60,000 nt of DNA from Membranipora membranacea (lineage: Eukaryota; Bryozoa; Gymnolaemata; Cheilostomatida; Membraniporidae). Location of the stretch: NCBI GenBank assembly GCA_914767715.1, contig OU612071.1:19776948-19836947 (forward strand), given 5' to 3'. Shown piece by piece: positions 50,501-60,000 of this stretch. Each line of letters starts with the position of its first letter. Position 1 is the stretch's first letter. The translations under genes were made by a program, and so were the position numbers. The notes under the pieces were generated by a model. It ran no database searches. It saw nothing but the letters and a program-made list of their open reading frames with translations, and had not been told where the DNA came from.

Positions 50501-53500
50501 GAGCTTCCTCGGTAAGTTCCGCAACTGATATCCTTAAATTGGGTCGTCAGTAACTTGGGGCTGCCAAGTCACTAGGAGGTAACTCAGTGGGTTGGGTTTG
50601 AATCTCGCTACTGACTACTGGGCTCAATTGATGCCAAATGTGTGCTCCGTCCTGCCTGCAAACTGAGAGCAACTTGGTACCGAATAAGGCGGCTACGCCA
50701 ACACCTTTAATTCTCAGTCTTCGGACAGAGACAGAACTTGCAATTTTAACACATCTTTATTAACCAAGATGCCAAACTATAGAATAAAGAGGCTGATGAT
50801 TTATTATAAATACAGCTTTTTATAGTTATTAGTTTTGAATTTTGTTGTTGATATGGTCCCTTTACTTGAGAACTGGCTTTTAGTGATGGAGTAAGACTCA
50901 CAGATCAGATATTTTGCTATTATATTATATGTGAGTTTATTTCCTACAGATAAAGGTAGGATTATGCTCCTCTCTTCAATGTACTAATGATGATCTGCAC
51001 AATATTCTCAGCACTATTATACCAAAGAACATCAGTTATTATGTATCCTGTCAAGATCAGAGTAGACAACTACCCATAGGAAGCATCATAGCCCTGTAAG
51101 TTTCTAAATGCTTTGAGAGTATTGTAGCTCTACAAGTCACTAAATTCTTTAGGGAGTATATATAGCTCTATAGTTTAGCAAGTCTTCCATTCATGTGTTA
51201 CATCAGCATGTTTCCTAACAGTAGAGCTAGACTTTGAGGTAACCTGTCTTGGCAAACATTATTCGGTGGGGGGGGGGGGGAAACAGAGCTTTTCAACTCT
51301 TGCGAGCGATCTATCAAGAAAGGGAGTTGTCACCTTTTGAAATTGCGGAGCTTGTCGAGACAGGCCACTTGGAAGGTGGCAAAGCAAATTGGAGATTAAT
51401 AGAAAAATTGCAATTCACACTGTTCCGATTGTGGGCTTATGATCATTGATAGCTAGTATTGCCATCAAACACCGGCAAAATTATGTAATGTAGGAGACGA
51501 TCGTCGAGTTTTTTCTTGCTAACTTGCTGTACAAGCTTGGATATCATAAAAACATTTTTGTTAAAACTACTTTTCAGGGTATTCGTTTGCATGATGATAT
51601 TTGTTTGTGTTGCTGCCACATTCTACGAATGTATCTTACTAATGAAAAAGTCATGGTCATATCAGGGATTCCAAGCCGCAGAGGCAGAGACAACTCCATT
51701 ATTATTTGGTGGAAAACCAACTCAGGAATCCCAGGACCAAGGAAACCTACATATAAGTGAGAACTTAATCATGAAATAAGTTTAAGCACACAAGCTGTGC
51801 CAAGATGGCTGGTAGTATCATCCAGGTATCATCACATTATCAACCACTTTTCCCAAATTTGAAGGGATATTGGAGTGCTTCCACCAGCTATCCTGGCACA
51901 GCTTAAGCGCGAGACTATATACTGATTTGGTCTAACGGCAGTCTTTAATTTTGAGTAATAATTGAAATGGTCGATAATCAGCTAGCTACTGTGCTGGCTT
52001 TGATTGGTTGGTGGGTGGAAGAGAGCCAATGCCAGGTCAGAAAGTAGTTTCTGAAAGTACCTATATATATATATTATAGTGAGTGTGAATGAATGCAGTT
52101 TCACTGTCATTATATCTCATGAGATGCTCTCTGTGACCTTGCATTGGCTCTCTTTTCCAACCCAAGAGCCAATAATGTCAGAGCCATGCTTGTCATAATC
52201 AGCCAATAAGTAAATGCTTTTCATGTAGTACCGCCTTTGATTGATTCTATTTATATCTAACAGGTAAACTGATGCGTGTGTTTGAGTCGTTCTCTCTCTA
52301 CTCTAACTCAGCCACATTACTGAGTACTGCACAGCCAGCTGGTACTATAAGGTGTATACATGGCATCAGATTCATCTCTATCACATGGGTGGTAGTCGGT
52401 CATACTTTTGGCTTCTATTGCCTCAGACTTGCGGGTAAGAATTAGTTTTCTTTTTATTTATCTATTCATTGAGTTTCGCTCAAATTAACCTAGACTCACG
52501 TAAATTAAATTTAACTTGCTGAACTCAACACATATAAAAGGGAAACACCCGAAGGTGCTGGGGGCTTGAAAGCACCCTAAATTGGACTTGAGCCCATAAC
52601 TCCTGTGGCACCATTCACCTGGCAGTGAATAGCATGCGCCATCTCGCCATCTCACCATTCCCAATAAAATAGTATAAATACGTAGAAAAACGGCTATAAT
52701 AAAAACATACAGGTGTTGGTAGCGTGGTTCACAGGATAATTAAAATATGGTAGCCTGAATAATACTGTCCTCTCAGGGTTAGGGAACACTCAAATATAGC
52801 TCAGATTAATCAAGACTTGATCTTTATTTTGAAAATCCAGAAAGTTAAATCTAGCAGAAAATTTGCTCACTTTATGAGGTGCAAAGAACAATTTCACCAC
52901 TACCCGAATCAATGAATGAATAGAGCTTGCTATCTAAGCGCGGCCTATCGGACAAATTTTACACCCCTTGCATTATTGCAGTAAATATTCTTAACTTAGC
53001 AAGAATTGTCTTACAAGTATAGTAACAACCCCATCTTACTTATCCAGTAATACTTATGTCAGTATGGGCTGATTATTGAGCCCGCTGTTATTTTGAGCCA
53101 TTATGGTGGGTTAACTATGATCAAAAACTCACTTTTCCCCTTTGGCTTTTCTCATGCTGCTAAAAGATCAAAGGTTACGGTTCTCCTGTTAGTATAAGTA
53201 TGAATCAAATCGAAATTTTGAAGGAATCCAGTCAGACTTCTGTTCCACTGCATGTTCCAACTTTAAGGAGCCGCTGGATCTCCGAAACTCTAATCTCATA
53301 GTATAAACACAAAGTTAATATTAATGTAAAATCTCTCAATGATGAATCTCTCAAACTATGATCAATGGAAACTGTTTCCTCAATGAGGAATAACATGCAT
53401 AAGAAATATTTATCAATACTGTCAGTGAAAACCTGTAAAATATTTGCTACTCATAGATGAGTTCCTATACTTTATGACCTTGAATCCTTATAGCTGAGTT

Positions 53501-56500
53501 TCTATATTTCTTGACATTGAGTCCTTATAGCTGAGTCCATATACTTCTTGGCCTTGAATCCTTATAGCTGAGTTCCTATACTTCTTGACCTTGAACCGAT
53601 CGATGTTGCTGACACCATTCTGACTGAGTTTTCGATGATGGCTTTCATGAATGCAACAGTAGCTGTTGATACGTTTTTTGTCATTAGCGCCCTGCTGTTT
53701 GCTTACCTTACCCTGAGGAACTTTAAGAGAAACGAGACAGATGTCAAGCAGTTTGCTAAAACACTTCCTAGTCTCTATTTACATAGATATATCAGGTACG
53801 CAGAGATTAAAATTAGGTTAGATTCATTTAAAATCCTCTACAGAACAATTTTGACAAATCATTGAAATGGAGTATTATGTAGTTAAAGATTGACAAAAAA
53901 TGATTGGCAATAATGAGCTGGAATAAAAAAAACTGAAACTAATTATAGATTAAAAAGGTGACACAAGACAAAATACTGGGCAGCTAATGTTTAAGAGTCA
54001 CAAAACACATCTCATACCTGATTGAATAGCTTCCCTTATCTAGGAAACAAATCTTTTCAACTCTACTCACTATGAAAGTTGTCCCCTTTTGAGGGTTATA
54101 AGTATTAAACATGAACAACTGATGAATTTTTCCAGGGAATACCACTCTTAAGTCTGTCATTTGCATTAGATTTGCCAAAACTTTACACCCAAGACCACAA
54201 CTGTGGCTTTAATTAGAACACCCAGGGTTCCTGTAGGTTTGGCGGTTCCCCTAGATTTGGGGGTTTCACTTAGTTTGGGGGTTCCCCTAGGTTTGGACGC
54301 TCTTCAATATACAATCTGACCTACATATTTTACAGACTGACACCGGTATACGCTTACATGATACTGATAGTGAGCACACTGGCCTGGTATACTCTGGATG
54401 GTCCCTTGTGGCTGAGAAATGAGAACAGATCCATAGAACCTCATTGTGCCAAACACTGGTGGTGGAATCTCCTCTACATGAATAACCTTGCGGGACAGGA
54501 CCAGTCGGTGAGTTTGAGTGGTCTACAGAACCTCACACTACGGTTGTAAAGGGGGGGGGGGGGGGGGTTGGTGTTAAGACAACAGTACTTTGGGTGTACT
54601 TTCTTTTGATAGTATTGATTAAAAAAGTGTGTTGCTGAAATTGAGATTCCCAAAACTTTTGAATTGTTACAGCTCTACTTTTCGCCCCTGGGAGCTTGTT
54701 TCGAAAATCACAGAAATTCAATTCAAGAACTAAAAAAATATTATAAACATAATATAATATCTCACATTTACCAAAAACTCCCAGCGCATAACCTAATGAT
54801 GTTTATTCCTGTAGTGCGCTGCTTGGGGATGGTACCTAGCCTGTGATTTTCAATTCTTCCTAGCTGCTCCATTTCTGGCTTTTCTTTACTACAAGTAAGT
54901 CAATTAATGTATTTGATCACACGCTCCAAATACAGAAATTTTTTACAGCTAAAGTTATCATAAACATGAATTTTACTGCCTAGTTAGCGCAGTGACATTA
55001 GGGAACAGCCCTTAGATCCTTTGTTTGAGCTAAAAAACTGATTCTTCAGAGGCACAACCAAGATGAACACCATTGGGACTCAATTGCACTATTGCATTGC
55101 ATTGCCTGCGAGGTATAAATGGAAAAGTATCAATTGAATATATCAAACTTTCAAGGGTTTTCAACATTTTCAACATTTATAATTTATAATGTTGGCTCAG
55201 AAATTACATAAGATTAGACAAGATTGCTTGTGTTGGTAATTTTTTGTAGGACAAGTCACAATAGTGTAGCTGACACTCATTGTATCACCATTAAAAATCT
55301 GAATTATACTATTAGCAATAAAACTGCTTGAAATCATATTTTGGTTGTTATGCATAGTGACATTGACACAAAAGTATTTAGGTCAAACATTTCAGAACTA
55401 ATCGGAAGGACAGCGCTCTTTCTCAATAAGCTGATGAACGTCTTTGATCCACACAACAAGTAACATATTCTCACTATCTGTCTATAGTATTTACTGTTTT
55501 TCCGCATTCCAAGAATGTTTTCTTATTAACATTAAGTCGTTTGAACAAAGATAAATGACTAGTGTTTCTTTCTTTTTCTCTACAGATCTTGGCTGTGGGG
55601 CTCAGTGATGATCATAATCACCATTATGATGAGCTGTTTATCTGCCACAGTTACAGGCTATCAACAGAGAATACCAATGGCTGTTAATCCAGCTACAGCC
55701 AGGCTAAACTTGTGTGTTTTTCTCTCAGCATTCCAGTTCATACTTTATTTCATATTCTTTCCTTCTGGAGGAGGTAGTTCAACTGGTTTAAATAGAGGTG
55801 CTTCAAGGGCATGGCAGTCATGTTCGGTGCCAAGTTGCTCTCAGTTTGCAGGAAGATTGGAGCATCTAGGACATCTACCAGAGCCCATGCAGACTGAGGC
55901 AAACTTAATGATTTAAACTTAAATCCTTTTTTATTTAAAAACATGCTCAGGACCATTGATAGCCAATGATTCAATTCATCACTTAAAGACTACCCTAAGT
56001 CCAACTCATGTTATAGTCAGGTAGTTAATTATGTTAGTCGTGTCAAATTTGCATGTCAAAAGAATTCAATGCTCTATTTGGTATGAATCATAGATGGTGG
56101 AAAGAGTGCGTTCCATAAGGAAAGGTAAGTCTCTGCTGTGCAATACAAAAAACAAGCACTTCCTGCAGTCCTTTGGTCTTTGGGTAAACTTTAAGATAAA
56201 CCCGTCAAACTAAAACATCACTATAAAAGCTCTATTCTTATCTTGTTACCTCAGTACTCTACAGGTCCCAGATGGCCCTTTACCTGAGTATGACACCCCA
56301 TGGAATCGTTATCAGTCATATGGTGTCGGTTTACTAGCAGGATGTATAATATTTAGTCTCACGCAGAGAAACTTCAAATTTCCAACTGTAAGTTTCTGGC
56401 AAATAGAAATGCCTTGATAAATGATAAACAATAATGTGAAAAAGTTCAAATATATTATCATAAGTTGTGATAAAAAGTTCACGCTCTATATGCATACAAA

Positions 56501-59500
56501 TAAATAGATACACGCACAGGTCTTCAGCTAGAAACTATGAGTCAAGCGCTGTTTCGAGGCCTTCTCTAGTACAACTTCATCATGGCTGGCCCCAGCAGCA
56601 TGAAGCCTCCCCTGTGTGTTGATGAGCATCTCAATCAATCTCAACAGTCCCTCAGTGCATTTTGTCAGTTTCGGTGTTTTGACATAATTGGTGTGTTTAC
56701 GCTTTTCCGCAACTTTGAATGCTCATCCGATATCGTTGAGTCATAATGTCTTTTTAAAATCCAAGTTAGCTCTTCCCACGATACCTCTGCCGAAAGAGAG
56801 TGTATTGTGTTATTATTAAATTGCCTTAAATGCCTGGGTGATCTATGTATGCCTGATTTGTCAAGGTGTTTAGGAAAGCAAAAAGCGACCACTGTTCATA
56901 TCAAAGCAATCGCATAGCGAAGAACCAATTTTTTTTCTTTCAACTAAACTCACTCGCACATGACATTGTTGAATTTGCTGGAACCAAGGGTCTAGAAGGG
57001 TCTAAAGTATGTCATTTCCCCTGATTAACTCTGAAATATCTTTGACAAGTCTACTTTTGACAAATGCTGTTTAGTGAAGTATGATGTATACTCCAGTTTG
57101 GGGAAGTTTGAATGTCAATTTCTAGGTAGCATCTCAATCAACGACCCTATCAAAACCCCACAACTTTTTTTTTGTAGATTGTAAATCTTGCTGGGTGGGG
57201 TCTGTCAGCGGCGCTCTGCTTGACTGTGTTATATGGTCCTTATGATACAAGTAGCGGTAAGCGTGTGGAGTATCTGAGTGAAGCCAGTATATACACAGGC
57301 CTCGCCAGGACTGCCTGGTCCATCGGTGTGGCATACGTCATCATATCATGCTCTCTTGGGCAAGGAGGTGAGAAAGTTGGTTCAAAATAACTGTTGCAAA
57401 ACTGCTTTCCTCTCATATGAAAACAGAATCTTTGGCTCATTGTGATATATGCTTTATCCCATGTATGATACAGGATTCTTATCTAGTAAAATTTAATTCT
57501 TCAATGTTTTACAATTTGAAAGTGGAATTGGCATTGGCAGCGTTTAGATAAGTTTGGTGACAAAGCAGTGCCCATAATGATTGTGTAGTGGAAAGCCTTC
57601 ATGATTGACATGCGATTTGAAGAGACTATACATATGATTGCACTAAATACATGATTTGATATACATAAATTTGACTCCACACTACATATCCAAACCAAGT
57701 AATTACAGTGTAAGCTGGTCAGACTTTATAATTCAGAACTCCTGTTAATTGGTCCCTTCAACCAGATCTCAATTCATTTAAATGACACTTAAGGTTATGA
57801 TACCAGCGCAGACCGATTGGGACATTTTATATACCGTTGGAAAGCCGCTGAGCTACTGATCGCTAATTGCTCATCAAAAACGTGATTGGATTACGTTGCG
57901 TCATTTTATCGGAGAAATGAGGCCGAATAGGCTGTTTATAGCAAAGTGGATGGCTGCGCTACATTGATTGCTAGAAAGTTCTAAACATTTGACATTCATT
58001 CTTAGAGACATAGTTCATCCTAATTTTAAGTTGAAAATAATATTTGATGAGCCCAAAATGGCTGTTTACGTCACGTCATAATGCCGAAAAACACCTTAAA
58101 AAGCCCCTTAAATTGGCTGTTTGGGCATTCTGTGTGGCGCAATTCGAGGAAGACTAATACATAGTGCCATATTCTGTTGGCATTTCCTGTTTGTACTATG
58201 CTTAATCAAAGCGGCTTCGTATGTGAGAATTTTCAAAATAAATTTGTCTGGCCTTAGTGCTGGACCTTTTGACAGCATGTTTGACGTTAATGATAAATGG
58301 GGCAAAATGTATTTACCTTTGAAGGTCTATGCTGATATTGGTACATTTGATATACTGCTGAAATTTGTAGTGTGTGTCATTTAAACAGCAATATAGTGAA
58401 AAAAAGCGAAACAAAAATTTGGCTCCTTTTTGTTCGAACTGTCTCAAATCGTTGCTTAAAATATCGCATTATATCATCAAAGTTAAAAAACCACACGCAT
58501 TATGACGTGACGTAAAAAGCCATTTTGGGCTCATCAAATATTATTTTCAACCTCAAATTAGGATGAACTATGTCTCTAAGAATGAATGTAACCTGTTTAG
58601 AACTTTCTAGCAATCAATGTAGCGCAGCCATCCACTTTGCTATAAACAGCCTTTTCGGCCTCATTTCTCCGATAAATGACGCAACGTAATCCAATCACAT
58701 TTTTGATGAGCAATTAGCAATCGGTAGCTCAGCAGCTTTCCAACGGTATATAAAATGTCCAAATCGGTCAACGCTGGTATCATAACCTTAATTCAGACGA
58801 TGCCTGATTCAAATGAACTGCACTGAGGACTGAAGTTGAATCAATCTTCAAATTATGTTATTTATACAGGATGGATAGATGAGTTTCTATCCTGGCAAGG
58901 ATTTATACCTCTTAGCAGATTATCTTACACTGTCTATCTCATAAACTCACCTATAATCACTTCACTGGCACTCAGTGCTAGAAATGGCAGCTTTTACACA
59001 CAACAAATGATGGTAAGCTCGGTTATATGACAAATGGACCAAAAGAGAAATGTACCAAAGACAAATGGACCACATGACAAATGGACCTCAAGACAAATTG
59101 ACCACACACCAAATTGCTATACCAACTAAAACTATGCCATTGACTATGTGCATTGAGTGTCAGACCTCTAGCTATAGTGAATCACAATGTGGTCAATTTG
59201 TCTTGTGGTCCATTTTGTATGTGGTCCATTTGTCTTGCGGTCAATTTGGTGAGTGGTCTATTTATGGGGGTTCCAGAAAATTTATAAGTAGGCTTTTTCA
59301 CTTTCAATTTTTGTCACATATATGAACTTCTGTCAACTGATGCTAATGATTTGCAAGTCATGCTATCCCAGTTCACTCAGGCCCGCTTTAGATAATTTAG
59401 TTCATCAGACATACAGTGCAGTTCACTTATTCCAAACCTCTGGGGACGACAAAAAATTTTTCTAATTAAGTAGAGTCTGAATTAAGTGACATGAGAATGC

Positions 59501-59886
59501 ACTTAGATCTGAATGAAGGGACCAATTTTCCTTGTCTGAATCAACAGGAGTTCGGAATTATAAAATCTGAATTAATAGAGTCATGGAAACAAAACCAGCT
59601 TAGTACACCATCTCTGCTGTACCGTCCACATCTGTCCTTGTTTGATTGACAGGTTATGGACTCTATTGTTATGCTCACAATCGCCTTTCTGATATCATAT
59701 CCCTTCTCACTGTTCTTTGAGCAACCTTATGCAAGACTGGATAAATTGTTAATCTCTGGTGGGAAGGTGAAGAGTACTGCCAATGGGAGCTCACAGAATG
59801 GAAATGGAATAAACAGTGATGAAATCAGATCAGGCATAGAAAACAATCACCGAATCAAAGCTGAAAATCGAAATCAATATTCATAA
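47540..59886 (+). CDS. NRF-6-type acyltransferase, copy 2 (NRF domain + acyltransferase 3)
   Basis: Fourteen exons: 47540-47690, 49703-49885, 50324-50511, 50950-51095, 51578-51756, 52264-52434, 53573-53795, 54336-54507, 54815-54894, 55586-55711, 56255-56387, 57178-57367, 58870-59012, 59653-59886. They total 2319 nt (772 aa), with the same exon number and phases as copy 1. Signal peptide, NRF domain (YFDSFGKLGSGILMGH, KYCHAS), membrane segment near 225, HGIRF...WVVVGHTFGF with the likely catalytic His, then a multi-pass acyltransferase-3 domain. The C-terminus carries a hydrophilic Asn/Ser-rich tail of about 45 residues that copy 1 has lost. Exon 7 is 18 nt longer at its 5' end than in copy 1, because its only usable AG lies in a 37-bp repeat array. 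Substrate unknown. Confidence 0.92.
48491..48710 (-). mobile_element. Second copy of the U2-headed SINE, 5'-truncated
   Basis: Closely matches 37578-37800 along its length (shared 'gacaaaacagagggtgggct' and 'gcatcctagaggtgaggcca'). It stops at 'gatcttagccaag', so the first ~12 bases of the U2-like head are missing. It lies in intron 1 of copy 2, a different intron from the first SINE, so it is an independent insertion. Confidence 0.8.
50570..50715. repeat. SINE-like repeat, family 2
   Basis: Starts 'aggaggtaactcagtgggtt' with 'gggtttgaatctcg' (tRNA-like) and ends 'ctgcaaactgagagcaactt'. That end is the reverse complement of a segment at 55829-55855, so both belong to one dispersed family. 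Confidence 0.5.
51268..51280. repeat. G13 homopolymer
   Basis: Thirteen consecutive G in intron 4 of NRF-type copy 2. Confidence 0.9.
52560..52665 (-). repeat. tRNA-derived SINE-like repeat
   Basis: Reverse strand has 'gagatggcgcatgctattca' and 'gggctcaagtccaattta', resembling A and B boxes. Intronic. Confidence 0.4.
53459..53595. repeat. 37-bp tandem repeats (3.7 copies) at an intron-exon boundary
   Basis: Unit begins gagttcctatacttcttg and ends ccttatagct; starts at 53459, 53496, 53533, 53570. The last, partial copy runs into exon 7 of NRF-type copy 2 and supplies its acceptor ('tatagctgag'). Confidence 0.9.
54225..54296. repeat. ~20-bp tandem repeat of 'ggttcccctaggtttggg' type
   Basis: Three to four imperfect copies just upstream of the exon-8 acceptor of copy 2. 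Confidence 0.8.
54551..54567. repeat. G17 homopolymer
   Basis: Seventeen consecutive G shortly after the exon-8 donor of copy 2. Copy 1 has only a short 'gaggggggtt' at the same place (40503-40512). Confidence 0.9.
55770..55905. repeat. SINE-like repeat, family 2, second copy
   Basis: Contains 'ggtgccaagttgctctcagt' and 'ttgcaggaag', matching the reverse complement of 50650-50690. Lies in intron 10 of copy 2. Confidence 0.5.
57789..58791. mobile_element. Foldback element with ~295-bp inverted arms and TTAA ends
   Basis: Left arm 57789-58083 is the near-perfect reverse complement of right arm 58498-58791 (ends 'ttaaggttatgataccagcg' and 'cgctggtatcataaccttaa'). About 414 bp lie between. TTAA stands at both outer edges, which fits a piggyBac-like TTAA target or a TA target. 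No transposase; the 87-codon frame at 58121-58384 is unremarkable. It is in intron 12 of copy 2 (1.5 kb), while the same intron in copy 1 is only 326 bp without it. Confidence 0.9.
59028..59262. repeat. Inverted array of 'gacaaatggacca' repeats
   Basis: Left half has about five copies of 'gacaaatggacca'-type motifs; right half has their reverse complements ('tggtccatttgtc'). The array begins 15 bp after the exon-13 donor of copy 2. Confidence 0.85.
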
Positions 59887-60000
59887 GCTCCAATTTTTGT
59901 TGCTTTTTTGTCATCAGGGGGAGTTTATATCATGGCGCTTATTTTGGATATGACTTTCTGGGTAACAGGGGACTTTTATTCTACTTATACTAAAATGATA

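Noticed and set aside
58121-58384. 87-codon frame inside the foldback element
   Set aside because: No transposase motif, and it runs partly across the loop between arms; likely chance.

Overview
The window is nuclear DNA of an animal. Genes are cut into many short exons with GT-AG introns, signal peptides and secreted or membrane families are present, and the introns hold SINE-like repeats, DNA-transposon remnants and microsatellites. Nothing is bacterial (no operons, no Shine-Dalgarno spacing). The genome is AT-rich with mostly small introns. An invertebrate metazoan is likely, but I cannot place the phylum.

Region 1 (257-24344, minus strand) is a complete secreted protein of the C3/alpha-2-macroglobulin superfamily. 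I assembled 23 exons that stay in frame and give about 1282 residues: signal peptide, macroglobulin (MG) domains 1-7, a short CUB remnant, MG8 and a C-terminal C345C/netrin-like domain. Two hallmark modules of C3 are missing. The thioester domain (TED) is replaced by a linker inside one 155-nt exon. The anaphylatoxin domain is replaced by a long Ser/Thr-rich stretch followed by an RSKR processing-type site. This TED-less, anaphylatoxin-less C3-like protein is the most unusual object in the window.

Region 2 (24345-26393) is the divergent intergenic region. It begins with five 19-bp repeats directly upstream of the complement-like start codon.

Region 3 (26394-32458, plus strand) is a complete seven-exon fructosamine-3-kinase family gene (301 aa), a protein-deglycation repair kinase.

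Region 4 (35324-59886, plus strand) is a tandem pair of 14-exon genes of the 'nose resistant to fluoxetine' (NRF-6) type: a secreted N-terminal NRF domain fused to a multi-pass acyltransferase-3 domain (723 and 772 aa). Exon number and all intron phases match, so they arose by local duplication. After duplication, copy 1 gained a U2-snRNA-headed SINE (empty site preserved in copy 2) and lost its C-terminal tail to an early stop. Copy 2 gained a 1-kb foldback element and a 37-bp repeat array that now supplies one of its splice acceptors.

I see no functional link between the complement-like gene, the kinase and the acyltransferases. They look like neighbours rather than a pathway. All exon boundaries were read by eye from splice signals and reading-frame continuity, without transcript data.
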